This document shows positions 44,354-52,515 of a stretch of 64,000 bases of DNA, piece after piece. Location of the stretch: contig JAEUKN010000005.1 in the NCBI GenBank assembly GCA_016794305.1, forward strand, positions 1-64,000, given 5' to 3'. Both the position numbers and the translations under genes were made by a program. The notes below the pieces were generated by a model that saw nothing but the letters and a program-made list of their open reading frames with translations, was not told the DNA's origin and did no database searches. Within the stretch, counting starts at the first letter, position 1. Every line of letters begins with the position of its first letter. The stretch comes from Alphaproteobacteria bacterium. Its GTDB lineage: Bacteria > Pseudomonadota > Alphaproteobacteria > Micavibrionales > Micavibrionaceae.

Positions 44354-45739
44354 ATGCCAACAGGTGAAAATTCCGAAACATATGATATATTGCATAATAA
44401 CAGAGGGATGCTCTGGGGGTCCGATCCGTCCCCTAAAACCAGAGAATTAGTATGGGGGCAGGCGGGACTTGCGGCAAAAGACGCTGCGGCCTCTACGGCT
44501 TATAGTCTGATGTGGCTTTTAACATGTTTGGGTGATAAAAAGGGGAAAGATCAAGAGTTAAGGTTTCGCGTTGAGGCCGCTTTCAATGAGTGGGGACAAG
44601 ATGCCATGCGTGGCGTTGGCATGGGGGAATTTGATATTGTCAATGCTGCGGGTTGGCAATTTCAAGAGGGGGTGAAATATAACGGTGTCCCATTAACGGC
44701 AGAGCAAGCGGCAAAAACAAAGGGGGGATTTTGGTCTGTCTTTGTTTATCATGAGGATGGAAGTTACGAAGTTATGACCCCCGAATACAAGGATTATATG
44801 AAATATGCCGGTGTTTATATTGCCGGACAATTGGCAACCGGGGCCATGGTCGGGGGGGTGGGGTTAAAAAATCTTTTGAAAGAAATTGCCGATGCCCAAG
44901 GGAATGTCGAAAAAATCAGAAAGATTGTTGAGTTGGGGGCGAAGGAAGGTTTTGCTGTTTCTCAAGGTCTCACGGTGGGGGGCATACAATTATATGAAGG
45001 GTTGAGGCAAGGGATGGTTTTGTCCCCGGAGGCCGTCAATCAATATGCCCATATGTTTGATAACCCCAATATGTCGGCACAGGATTTAAAAGATACTGTT
45101 CTCAATATTATATATGATTATACGGGCAAAGAAGGGTCCCAGGCCAAAAGCATATATATTCCATCCCCCCAGAATATGGGGGACACTATAAAAATTTTAG
45201 AGCAATTATCGCGCAATAACCTTGACGGTTACCATTTGAAACACCCAAATGATCATGATCCGCAACATGATTCAAAAATTCAAATAGATAATTTAGACAG
45301 CGTGTTTAACAATCCACACTTTGTGCGCGGAACCTATTCCCTTATTCAAAAAATGCTGAATGGTGAGAATCTTAGTGACGCTGAACAACTAAAATTGCGA
45401 GTAGGATTAAATAATATCGGGGGTAAAACATTATCCTTGTTTGGTGAAAATGGCCCTCAAGCTCTTCAGGGGGATAATTTGCCGCATTACAGTAATAAGG
45501 ATTTTAAGGAACTCAAAAAGGTCGCTTCAAATTTCATCATCAATATCATGAACAAAGATGGAATAGATAATAATACTGGTGTGGACATAATTATAGATCG
45601 CATGAAATCATTGGCTGATGAAACCATTAAGATACAAAATAAAATAATTATAGAAAACCAGTTGAAGCAATCACGTGAGGAAATGCTGTATTTAACATCT
45701 TCCCCAAGCGCGCTGGGAATATATGGTCGCGGGTTCTAA
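44354..45739 (+). CDS. Hypothetical protein, 461 residues
   Basis: No family is recognised. The start is the ATG at 44354, preceded by AGGGGG at 5 bp. Residues 140-175 contain a Gly/Ala-rich, weakly hydrophobic stretch (VYIAGQLATGAMVGGVGL) that could be a membrane or amphipathic helix. A His/Asp-rich short segment (HPNDHDPQHD) lies near residue 300. The C-terminal 60 residues are helical. No signal peptide is obvious. The gene is divergent from the 696- and 336-residue unknown genes and shares their raised A+T content. A TATAAT hexamer lies at 44335-44340, too close to the ATG to be an ordinary -10 with a long leader. Confidence 0.7.
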   Translation: MPTGENSETYDILHNNRGMLWGSDPSPKTRELVWGQAGLAAKDAAASTAYSLMWLLTCLGDKKGKDQELRFRVEAAFNEWGQDAMRGVGMGEFDIVNAAGWQFQEGVKYNGVPLTAEQAAKTKGGFWSVFVYHEDGSYEVMTPEYKDYMKYAGVYIAGQLATGAMVGGVGLKNLLKEIADAQGNVEKIRKIVELGAKEGFAVSQGLTVGGIQLYEGLRQGMVLSPEAVNQYAHMFDNPNMSAQDLKDTVLNIIYDYTGKEGSQAKSIYIPSPQNMGDTIKILEQLSRNNLDGYHLKHPNDHDPQHDSKIQIDNLDSVFNNPHFVRGTYSLIQKMLNGENLSDAEQLKLRVGLNNIGGKTLSLFGENGPQALQGDNLPHYSNKDFKELKKVASNFIINIMNKDGIDNNTGVDIIIDRMKSLADETIKIQNKIIIENQLKQSREEMLYLTSSPSALGIYGRGF

Positions 45740-45744
45740 AGGCT

Positions 45745-45777
45745 GCTCATGATCTCAACTGCAGTGTTGGCCCTTTA
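45745..45777 (-). repeat. Degenerate fragment resembling one end of family B
   Basis: CTGCTCATGATCTCAACTGC and the following GTGTTGGC align with the left end of the copy at 20834 (CTGTTTATGATTTCACCTGC, then GCGTTGGC) with several mismatches. It lies between the 461-residue gene and dapB. The rest of the element is absent. Confidence 0.4.
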
Positions 45778-45781
45778 AAAC

Positions 45782-46543
45782 CTAATCCCCCATAAAATCC
45801 TGCATCGAATAGAGGGCAGGGGGTTGGGAGGCAAGCCAGCGGGCGGCGCGGAGGGCTCCCTTGGCGAACAGGGCCCGGTCATTGGCGCGGTGGGTGAGCT
45901 CAATCCGTTCCCCCGTTCCCAAAAACATCACCGTATGATCGCCCACCACATCGCCGCCGCGCACAACGGCAAAGCCGATTTCATCCGTATCACGCGCGCC
46001 CGTGTGACCATGCCGATCATACACCGCATGGGTGGCGAAATGGAGCCCGCGCCCCTCCGCTGCCGCCTTACCTAATGCCAGGGCCGTACCCGATGGGGCG
46101 TCAACCTTTTTGGCGTGGTGCGCCTCTACAATTTCAATGGCAAAGTCGGGGCCGAGTCTTTGGGCGGCTTGCTTGACCATCTTGAGGAGCAAATTGACCC
46201 CCAAACTCGCGTTGGGCGTTACCAAAATCGGCGCATTTGCACCGGCTTCGCGGATATCATTCATCTGTTGGTCTGAAATCCCGGTGGTGCCGATCACGAG
46301 CGCCTTGCGCGTGCTCGCGGCAACGCGGGCGTGATGTACGCTGGCTTCAGGTGCCGTAAAATCAATCACGATATCGGATACGGCGAACAAATCTTCGGCA
46401 TCTTTCAAAATCGGAACATTGGTTGGCAAATTTTCCTTATCGCGCGTGATCCCCCCCGCCAAATACAGATCAGTTGCCGCCGTGACTTCGCGCACCAGCA
46501 ATTGCCCCATACGCCCCGTGCATCCCGCGATTCCAATTTTCAT
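45782..46543 (-). CDS. dapB: 4-hydroxy-tetrahydrodipicolinate reductase
   Basis: This NAD(P)H-dependent enzyme of the lysine and diaminopimelate pathway has the Rossmann motif KIGIAGCTGRMGQLLVRE. The catalytic His/Lys motif is EIVEAHHAKKVDAPSGTAL, and the C-terminal domain carries FAKGALRAARWL. It has 253 residues. It is the last gene of the dnaK-dnaJ-dapB cluster, an order frequent in alphaproteobacteria, 39 bp after dnaJ. The other dap gene in the window, dapA, is separate. Confidence 0.95.
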   Translation of the reverse strand: MKIGIAGCTGRMGQLLVREVTAATDLYLAGGITRDKENLPTNVPILKDAEDLFAVSDIVIDFTAPEASVHHARVAASTRKALVIGTTGISDQQMNDIREAGANAPILVTPNASLGVNLLLKMVKQAAQRLGPDFAIEIVEAHHAKKVDAPSGTALALGKAAAEGRGLHFATHAVYDRHGHTGARDTDEIGFAVVRGGDVVGDHTVMFLGTGERIELTHRANDRALFAKGALRAARWLASQPPALYSMQDFMGD

Positions 46544-46582
46544 GATCTATGCTCCCGTTCACCATTTAAATAGAGTTTATCT

Positions 46583-47746
46583 TTATTCTTTCAAATCGTC
46601 CCATAATTCTTTGACTTTTTTAAAAAAACCTTCGCTTTCGGGGGTGTTTTTGCGCCCGGATTTTTGCATGGTTTCGTCCAATTGTTTCATTAAATCGGTT
46701 TGCTTTTTATCAAGGTTAACCGGCGTTTCTACAAAAATTTCGATATAAAGATCCCCGCGTGTTTCCGAGCGCAAAACCTTCATGCCTTTGCCTTTAAGGC
46801 GAATTTGCTGTCCTGTCTGGGTGCCCGCTGGAATGCGCACCTGGGCTTTTTCGCCCTCAATCGTCGGGACGTCAATTTGCCCGCCAAGGGCCGCCGTTGT
46901 CATCGGCACCGGAATACGGCAATGAAGCGTGGCCGCATCGCGTTTGAATAATTTATGGGGTTTGATGCCGATAAGGACATATAAATCGCCGCTTTCGCCG
47001 CCGCGTACGCCTGCCTCGCCTTCACCGCTTAACCGAACGCGCTGGCCTTCGGCGATACCTGCGGGAATTGTGACTTTTACGGTTTTCTCACCCCGCACGC
47101 GGCCTGCACCCGCACACTCAGCGCAAGGTGATTTTATCACGCTACCAGTACCGTTACAGGTGGAACATGTGCGTTCAATGGTAAAAAATCCCTGTTGCGC
47201 GCGGATGCGCCCCGATCCGTGACAGGATTCACATGTTACCGGTGCTGCGCCATCCGCCGATCCCGTACCGTTACAGGTTTCACAGGATTTCACGGTGGGG
47301 ATTTTGAGTTTGACTTCCTTGCCCTTGAAGGCATCCTCCAGCGAGATATCAAGGCTAAACTGCATGTCAGAGCCGCGCATGGGCCCGTTGCGGGACCGCC
47401 GCCCGCCGCCCATGACATCACCGAACATGTTTTCGAAAATATCACTGAACGCTGCGCCAAACCCTTCGGCGGAAAATCCCCCGGGTCCCCCGCCCATACC
47501 TCCCATGCCGCCCATTCCCGCCGGTCCGTCAGGCCCAAAGCGATCATAGGCCGCACGTTTTTGTGGGTCTTTCAAAACATCATACGCCTGGTTCACCGCC
47601 TTGATTTTTTCTTCGGCTTCCTTGGGATTATCCTTATTGCGGTCGGGGTGATATTTCATCGCCAGCTTACGATAGGCCTTTTTCAGGTCTTCCTCACTTG
47701 CGTTTCGCTCAACACCTAAAATTTTGTAGTAATCTTTTTCGCTCAT
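46583..47746 (-). CDS. dnaJ: Chaperone DnaJ (Hsp40)
   Basis: DnaJ delivers unfolded proteins to DnaK and stimulates its ATPase. The J domain has HPD in [11 protein letters not shown] (residues 32-42). A Gly/Phe-rich region follows, then four CxxCxGxG zinc repeats ([32 protein letters not shown]) and the C-terminal substrate domain. It has 387 residues. In most relatives it directly follows dnaK; here an MNT-HEPN pair separates them. The 22-bp gap after the HEPN gene holds only a weak ribosome site (GGAT). Confidence 0.96.
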   Translation of the reverse strand: MSEKDYYKILGVERNASEEDLKKAYRKLAMKYHPDRNKDNPKEAEEKIKAVNQAYDVLKDPQKRAAYDRFGPDGPAGMGGMGGMGGGPGGFSAEGFGAAFSDIFENMFGDVMGGGRRSRNGPMRGSDMQFSLDISLEDAFKGKEVKLKIPTVKSCETCNGTGSADGAAPVTCESCHGSGRIRAQQGFFTIERTCSTCNGTGSVIKSPCAECAGAGRVRGEKTVKVTIPAGIAEGQRVRLSGEGEAGVRGGESGDLYVLIGIKPHKLFKRDAATLHCRIPVPMTTAALGGQIDVPTIEGEKAQVRIPAGTQTGQQIRLKGKGMKVLRSETRGDLYIEIFVETPVNLDKKQTDLMKQLDETMQKSGRKNTPESEGFFKKVKELWDDLKE

Positions 47747-47765
47747 GTGATTCTAGATCCGTTAT

Positions 47766-48170
47766 TTATCCGAGGTCTTTTTCAATTGTTTCCGATAATG
47801 TTTCATAAAGCTTTTTGATGGATTCGTAATAATCATAAACTCTTTCAGAAATTTCCGCAGCCTCTTTTTCCTTATAAGTGTGGGAGGTCAGATTCCTATC
47901 TTCAAGCATCTTCAGCCATATATTTTCATCGTCTATCAAATTCATGACAAAAGCTTTCTTAAATGCCTGACGAGGTGAGGGCGTTTCATGCCCGTATAAT
48001 TCAAGGATCGCCCGTAAGGATTTCCAGGATAATTCATAGCAAAACTCAAATCTCTGGATGATAGCATCAACGCGCCCCGTATGATTTCGCGGAACATCCA
48101 GAATTTCTTTCAAACGGGAGACAGTATTGTGCAGTTCGTCGACCCTCAATTTTGCTTTATCTGTTGTCAT
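47766..48170 (-). CDS. HEPN-domain protein, HepT/HI0074-like (putative type VII toxin)
   Basis: This 134-residue all-helical protein belongs to the HI0074-type HEPN family (IQRFEFCYELSWKSLR motif). It has the RX4HXY signature RNLTSHTY that forms the RNase site of HepT toxins. The ATG at 48170 gives the typical N-terminus. It overlaps the upstream MNT gene by 14 bp, so the two are translated together. In type VII systems the MNT partner inactivates HepT by adding AMP residues to the Tyr of this motif. The pair lies between dnaK and dnaJ. A second pair with the same motifs is at 56435-57123. Confidence 0.88.
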   Translation of the reverse strand: MTTDKAKLRVDELHNTVSRLKEILDVPRNHTGRVDAIIQRFEFCYELSWKSLRAILELYGHETPSPRQAFKKAFVMNLIDDENIWLKMLEDRNLTSHTYKEKEAAEISERVYDYYESIKKLYETLSETIEKDLG

Positions 48171-48513
48171 TGAGCACCTTCCCGTCTTTGAGAATATTTT
48201 CCCGAACCCGTCCTGTGGTTTCTTGAAGACAGACCAAATCAATTTCCAACAATGTCTGCGCATTTTCGACAGCCTGCATCATTGCATCCCAGGCCCTGAC
48301 ATCAAGCCCCCCCGGTACATCCACCGCCAAATCAATATCCGCGCGGGGCATATGATCCCCCCGCGCGCGTGAACCGTACAAAATGACCCGATCTGCACCA
48401 AGTTCGCCAAGCCGTGCCACCAGATCCGCCAGTGCCGGATGCACCAAAGCAGCGGAGATGCCGGGGAGCGGGGGAAATGGAGCAAGAGCATTTTTATCGC
48501 CGGCTTTTATCAT
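48157..48513 (-). CDS. MNT nucleotidyltransferase, MntA-like (putative type VII antitoxin)
   Basis: This 118-residue minimal nucleotidyltransferase carries the exact GSX10DXD signature (GSRARGDHMPRADID). A third carboxylate lies in LLEIDLVCLQ. It is HI0073-like. Its ATG starts directly after the dnaK stop codon (TAAATG), so it should be translated by ribosomes finishing dnaK. The HEPN gene follows with a 14-bp overlap. In this order (MNT first) the unit matches HI0073-HI0074. Its placement implies expression together with the heat-shock chaperones. Confidence 0.9.
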   Translation of the reverse strand: MIKAGDKNALAPFPPLPGISAALVHPALADLVARLGELGADRVILYGSRARGDHMPRADIDLAVDVPGGLDVRAWDAMMQAVENAQTLLEIDLVCLQETTGRVRENILKDGKVLNDNR

Positions 48514-50499
48514 TTAGGCGCGTTTTTCGCCCTTATCGTCATCTTCAAACTTCATGTCCGTGAAGTCGGCATCAATGACATCATCATTGGACGAGGAGGA
48601 TGGTTGACCATCAGCGCTTGAGGCACCGCTTGCGGCACCGCTCGCGGCCCCTGCAGAAGCACCGGCACCACCTGCTTCAGCCGCCGCTGCGGCCTGAGCC
48701 TTTTTATAGGCGATTTCGCCGATTTTCATCGAAGCCTGTTGAAGGGCGGAGAGTTTTTCCTGAATAAGTTTTTCATCCTCGCCATCCATCACGGATTTGA
48801 GTTCGGCAATGGCTGTGCGCGCGGCCTCGGCCTCGGCCGTCGGAACATCGGCACCCAGATCAGTCAGGGATTTTTCCGTTTGATGAATATGGGCTTCGGC
48901 CTGATTGTGAAGTTCAGCCAGCGCACGACGTTTTTTATCGGCTTCGGCATTCATTTCCGCATCCTTGACCATTTTTTCGATGTCGGCGTCGGACAGGCCG
49001 CCGGAGGCCTGGATGCGAATATTTTGCTCCTTACCTGTTGCCTTATCTTTGGCCGTCACGTGGACGATCCCGTTGGCATCAATGTCAAACGTGACCTCGA
49101 TTTGCGGGACACCGCGCGGGGCCGGCGGAATGCCCACCAGATCAAATTGCCCGAGGCTTTTGTTATCCGCGGCCATTTCACGCTCGCCCTGGAAGACGCG
49201 AATGGTCACGGCGTTTTGGTTATCCTCAGCGGTTGAGAATGTCTGGGATTGCTTGGTCGGAATAGTGGTATTGCGGTTAATCAACCGCGTAAACACACCG
49301 CCCAAGGTTTCAATCCCGAGGGAGAGCGGCGTGACGTCAAGCAACAAGACATCCTTCACATCGCCCTGAAGCACGCCGCCCTGAATAGCGGCCCCATCGG
49401 CCACAACCTCATCCGGGTTCACGCCCTTATGCGGTTCGCGGCCAAATAATTCCTTCACCGTTTCAATGATTTTGGGCATACGGGTCATCCCGCCCACCAA
49501 AACCACTTCATCAATTTCAGATGGTTTTAACCCTGCATCCTTGAGCGCAGCCTTACAGGGCTCAATCGTCCGACGTACCAGATCATCCACGAGTGATTCG
49601 AGCTTCGCCCGCGAAATCTTGACATTGAGGTGTTTGGGCCCCGTCGCATCCGCCGTGATAAAGGGCAAATTAACCTCGGTTTGAGTCGAGGACGACAATT
49701 CAATCTTGGCTTTTTCCGCGGCCTCTTTAAGGCGTTGCAGTGCCAATTTATCATTGCGCAAATCAATGCCTTGTTCTTTTTTAAACTCATCGGCAAGATA
49801 ATCAATGATTCGCGCATCGAAATCCTCACCGCCCAGGAACGTGTCGCCATTGGTGGATTTCACCATGAAGAGTTCGTCCGAAATTTCAAGAATTGAGACG
49901 TCAAATGTTCCACCACCCAAGTCATATACGGCGATCATGCCGTGTTTTTTCTTATCAAGACCATAGGCCAGCGCGGCAGCCGTCGGTTCGTTGATAATCC
50001 GCAGCACATCAAGTCCCGCAATTTTTCCGGCATCTTTCGTGGCCTGGCGTTGCGCATCGTTAAAGTAAGCCGGTACGGTGATCACAGCTTCAGAAACGGT
50101 TGTTCCCAAATAGCTTTCGGCAGTTTCCTTCATTTTTTTCAGGATCATCGCGGAAATCTGGGCCGGGGCGAATTTTTCACCGTCAATTTCCACCCACGCA
50201 TCACCATTATCGCCCTCAGTAATTTTGAACGGCGCATGTTCGCGCATTTTTTGCACTTGCGGGTCGTTATATCTGCGCCCGATCAAGCGTTTAATGCCGT
50301 AAAGCGTTTTATCCGGATTGGTGACGGCCTGACGTTTGGCGGGTTGCCCGGTGAGTCGTTGATTATCATTGGTAAACGCCACCATGGATGGTGTTGTGCG
50401 CGCGCCTTCGGAATTTTCAATCACCCGTGGCTCTTTCCCGTCCATAAAGGCAACGCAAGAGTTGGTGGTTCCCAAATCGATACCGATTATTTTAGACAT
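48514..50499 (-). CDS. dnaK: Chaperone DnaK (Hsp70)
   Basis: DnaK is the main Hsp70. The ATPase domain starts [16 protein letters not shown] and contains [15 protein letters not shown] and [12 protein letters not shown]. The substrate domain follows ([16 protein letters not shown]), then the lid and an Ala/Gly/Ser-rich tail of about 45 residues before the acidic end. The ATG at 50499 follows GAGGAAA; an upstream in-frame start would add 22 unconserved residues. Length is 661 residues, slightly above the usual 640 because of the tail. The stop codon is directly followed by the ATG of the MNT gene. Confidence 0.97.
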   Translation of the reverse strand: MSKIIGIDLGTTNSCVAFMDGKEPRVIENSEGARTTPSMVAFTNDNQRLTGQPAKRQAVTNPDKTLYGIKRLIGRRYNDPQVQKMREHAPFKITEGDNGDAWVEIDGEKFAPAQISAMILKKMKETAESYLGTTVSEAVITVPAYFNDAQRQATKDAGKIAGLDVLRIINEPTAAALAYGLDKKKHGMIAVYDLGGGTFDVSILEISDELFMVKSTNGDTFLGGEDFDARIIDYLADEFKKEQGIDLRNDKLALQRLKEAAEKAKIELSSSTQTEVNLPFITADATGPKHLNVKISRAKLESLVDDLVRRTIEPCKAALKDAGLKPSEIDEVVLVGGMTRMPKIIETVKELFGREPHKGVNPDEVVADGAAIQGGVLQGDVKDVLLLDVTPLSLGIETLGGVFTRLINRNTTIPTKQSQTFSTAEDNQNAVTIRVFQGEREMAADNKSLGQFDLVGIPPAPRGVPQIEVTFDIDANGIVHVTAKDKATGKEQNIRIQASGGLSDADIEKMVKDAEMNAEADKKRRALAELHNQAEAHIHQTEKSLTDLGADVPTAEAEAARTAIAELKSVMDGEDEKLIQEKLSALQQASMKIGEIAYKKAQAAAAAEAGGAGASAGAASGAASGASSADGQPSSSSNDDVIDADFTDMKFEDDDKGEKRA

Positions 50500-50654
50500 A
50501 GTTTTCCTCTCATTTCTGCGGCAGATAGATGTGGGCCTCACCATGAGCACCCGTCCTACCTCCAAACAAGGTTTACAATAAAGTTCAAAACTCTATATAG
50601 CGCATCGGCTCCAAAATGGACACCCCGCAAATAAAGTTTTTCACAGCCATTTTA

Positions 50655-50683
50655 ATGTAGGATAATTTTCCTATTTTGTCAAG
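50655..50683 (-). promoter_or_regulatory. Predicted heat-shock promoter of dnaK
   Basis: On the minus strand CTTG (50683-50680) is followed after 18 bp by CCTACAT (50661-50655), close to the alphaproteobacterial sigma-32 pattern CTTG-N17/18-CYTATNT. The same bases give TTGACA-N17-TACATT, a fair sigma-70 promoter. The leader would be about 150 nt. No CIRCE element was seen. The rest of the 50500-50833 gap shows nothing else definite. Confidence 0.5.
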
Positions 50684-50833
50684 AAGGGGGGAATCAATTT
50701 TGCTCCGAATAGTCTGCGCTCCAGAGAATTTTTCAATTAAGCGGAAGCCGATTCATCGTAATAAAATGCGATAAAAAATGTTGTAGGCATTGATTGAGCT
50801 TATTCCAGTCCGCAAATAATGCTATAATTTTCT

Positions 50834-51307
50834 ATGGCCCAACTTCATTCCCTAATCCGCCTGCGCAAATATCGCGTTGAAGAAAAACAAAAAATATTGG
50901 CGGAGCTGTTTCGCCAAGCAGAGCTTATTGAAGGCCGAAAACGCGCCATTAGTGAGTCCTTGATTCGAGAGCAAATGATTGCCGAAGAATCGGGCCAGGT
51001 TGATGCCTATGTCTTTTATGCCGCTTATGCATCGCGCATGACGCAAGAGTTGGAGAAAATTGAAATTCAACTTCAGCGCATGGATGCAAGAATCGAAAAA
51101 GCTCAGGAGGATTTGCGAGAGGCGTTTGCCGAGCAAAAAAAGGCGGAAATTATTCAAAAAAAGCGCGATAAATCGGAGCAAGACTTGCTCAAAGCCAAAG
51201 AAAATCGTGAGATGGACAATATCGGCATTGATGTTTTTCTGCGCGGTCAATCAAATGATAAAGCAGTCAACCAAGAACGTGAGGATGAAACAATTAAGAG
51301 GGAATAA
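50834..51307 (+). CDS. FliJ-like coiled-coil protein
   Basis: This 157-residue protein is almost entirely coiled coil, rich in Lys, Glu, Gln and Arg, with the N-terminus LHSLIRLRKYRVEEKQKILAEL. The start and the heptad layout resemble FliJ/YscO-type export chaperones of flagellar or type III secretion systems. No other flagellar gene is in the window, so it may be a separated member or a lookalike. The C-terminal 30 residues are acidic and unstructured. Confidence 0.6.
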   Translation: MAQLHSLIRLRKYRVEEKQKILAELFRQAELIEGRKRAISESLIREQMIAEESGQVDAYVFYAAYASRMTQELEKIEIQLQRMDARIEKAQEDLREAFAEQKKAEIIQKKRDKSEQDLLKAKENREMDNIGIDVFLRGQSNDKAVNQEREDETIKRE

Positions 51308-51423
51308 AAAGATTATTTTGCGCTTCATTATTCCTGTTAATTATTCCTGTGCTCAAACGCCATGCAGGCTCCCTGCAATGCTCTTAACGCTCTTTGCGCG
51401 GGCGGTGGCCTGCCGTCCCGGAT

Positions 51424-51454
51424 GATAAATGTAAAAAGAGGATAAATGTAAAAA
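51424..51454. repeat. Direct repeat GATAAATGTAAAAA (two copies)
   Basis: Two identical 14-bp copies at 51424-51437 and 51441-51454. They lie in the non-coding region upstream of the SIMPL-domain gene. Function unknown. Confidence 0.6.
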
Positions 51455-51524
51455 AGCTTGAAATTAGGCTTTTCAGCAAATGAAAATCATTATAAGCTTC
51501 ACCCTTGGCTAGAGAAAACCTATC

Positions 51525-51548
51525 CAATATCAGCTACAATATCAGCTA
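51525..51548. repeat. Perfect 12-bp tandem duplication before the SIMPL gene
   Basis: CAATATCAGCTA occurs twice in direct tandem, 5 bp before the GAGAGG ribosome site of the gene at 51564. It may be replication slippage or a double binding site. Confidence 0.6.
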
Positions 51549-51563
51549 TCAGAGAGGCACATC

Positions 51564-52451
51564 ATGAATCGGTTCACGAATTTCTTTACCATTTTTTCCC
51601 CCGTACAGAGTTTGAAACAAGCGATGAATGGTTTTTCGAGTATGGCTATGGTGGCTTGGTTGGCCTGCGGATTGCTGCTCTGCCTCACATTTTCAGCAAT
51701 TCCCGTAGCGCATGCGCAAGCGGAAACTATGGAGAGCAAAATATCTTCGGAAGATGCCCAAAAAAAGGCGATCTCTCCATCTGAAACCTATTTGACAATT
51801 TCCGCTTCGGAGCAAAAAGAAGTGGATCAGGATGAACTTGTGGCGGAGCTGCGCATTGAGGTTGAAGACCCAAAATCCAGTGTGGTGCAAGAGAAAATTA
51901 ATAGCGCGGTTAAGGCTGCCGTTGCGAGCATTAAGCAAGAGCCGAGCATTCAACTTTCAACCGGGCAATATTACGTGTATTCCTATGACCCAACCCCTGT
52001 GATTGTAAGCAGTGCAGAGGCGATTAAACCTGAGCGAAATAAGAAAAACGTGATCTGGCGCGGCACGCAATCTTTGAGACTCGTGTCAAAAGATTCGGAG
52101 AAATTGTTGAATAAAGTAGGAGAGATACAGGGGCAGGATTTTGTGATGAGCAATCTGTCCTATCAGTTATCCTCGGAAAAATTTGAAACGGAAAAGGATG
52201 GCTTGATAGAGGCCGCCATTAAAAAACTGCAGAATAAAGCCAATATTGTGGCGCAGTCCTTAAACAAACCATCCTATAATATTGTGGAGCTAAATCTCGA
52301 TAATTCTTATATCCCCACGCCCCAGCCCATGGTGATGATGAAATCCGATATGAGCTTGAGCCGGGAAAGTGCGCCACAACCCCCAACGGCAGAGCCCGGT
52401 AAAGCCGTTATTTCATTGAACGTATCGGCACGGATTCTTTTGAAAAATTGA
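51564..52451 (+). CDS. SIMPL (DUF541) domain envelope protein
   Basis: This 295-residue protein has a signal peptide ending near residue 51 (PVAHAQA). The SIMPL domain follows with TYLTISASEQKEVDQDEL, WRGTQSLRLVSKD and VISLNVSARILLKN. Proteins of this family are periplasmic or anchored and of unclear function; some are linked to oxidative stress. The long N-terminal region before the hydrophobic helix is unusual for a signal peptide. It lies 64 bp upstream of a symporter gene, so they may be cotranscribed. Confidence 0.85.
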   Translation: MNRFTNFFTIFSPVQSLKQAMNGFSSMAMVAWLACGLLLCLTFSAIPVAHAQAETMESKISSEDAQKKAISPSETYLTISASEQKEVDQDELVAELRIEVEDPKSSVVQEKINSAVKAAVASIKQEPSIQLSTGQYYVYSYDPTPVIVSSAEAIKPERNKKNVIWRGTQSLRLVSKDSEKLLNKVGEIQGQDFVMSNLSYQLSSEKFETEKDGLIEAAIKKLQNKANIVAQSLNKPSYNIVELNLDNSYIPTPQPMVMMKSDMSLSRESAPQPPTAEPGKAVISLNVSARILLKN

Positions 52452-52515
52452 TGGATGGATAAGGCAGGGGAGATTAACGGTCGAACAGGGATAACCCAAG
52501 GGGAGAAGAGTTTAC

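Noticed and set aside
41025-45739. Prophage or integrative element for the unknown block
   Set aside because: There is no integrase, terminase, portal or capsid-like gene, no attachment-site repeats, and no tRNA at the ends.
49942-50634. Open frame of 230 codons antisense to dnaK
   Set aside because: It lies opposite the dnaK ATPase domain. Long antisense frames opposite dnaK are a known artefact.
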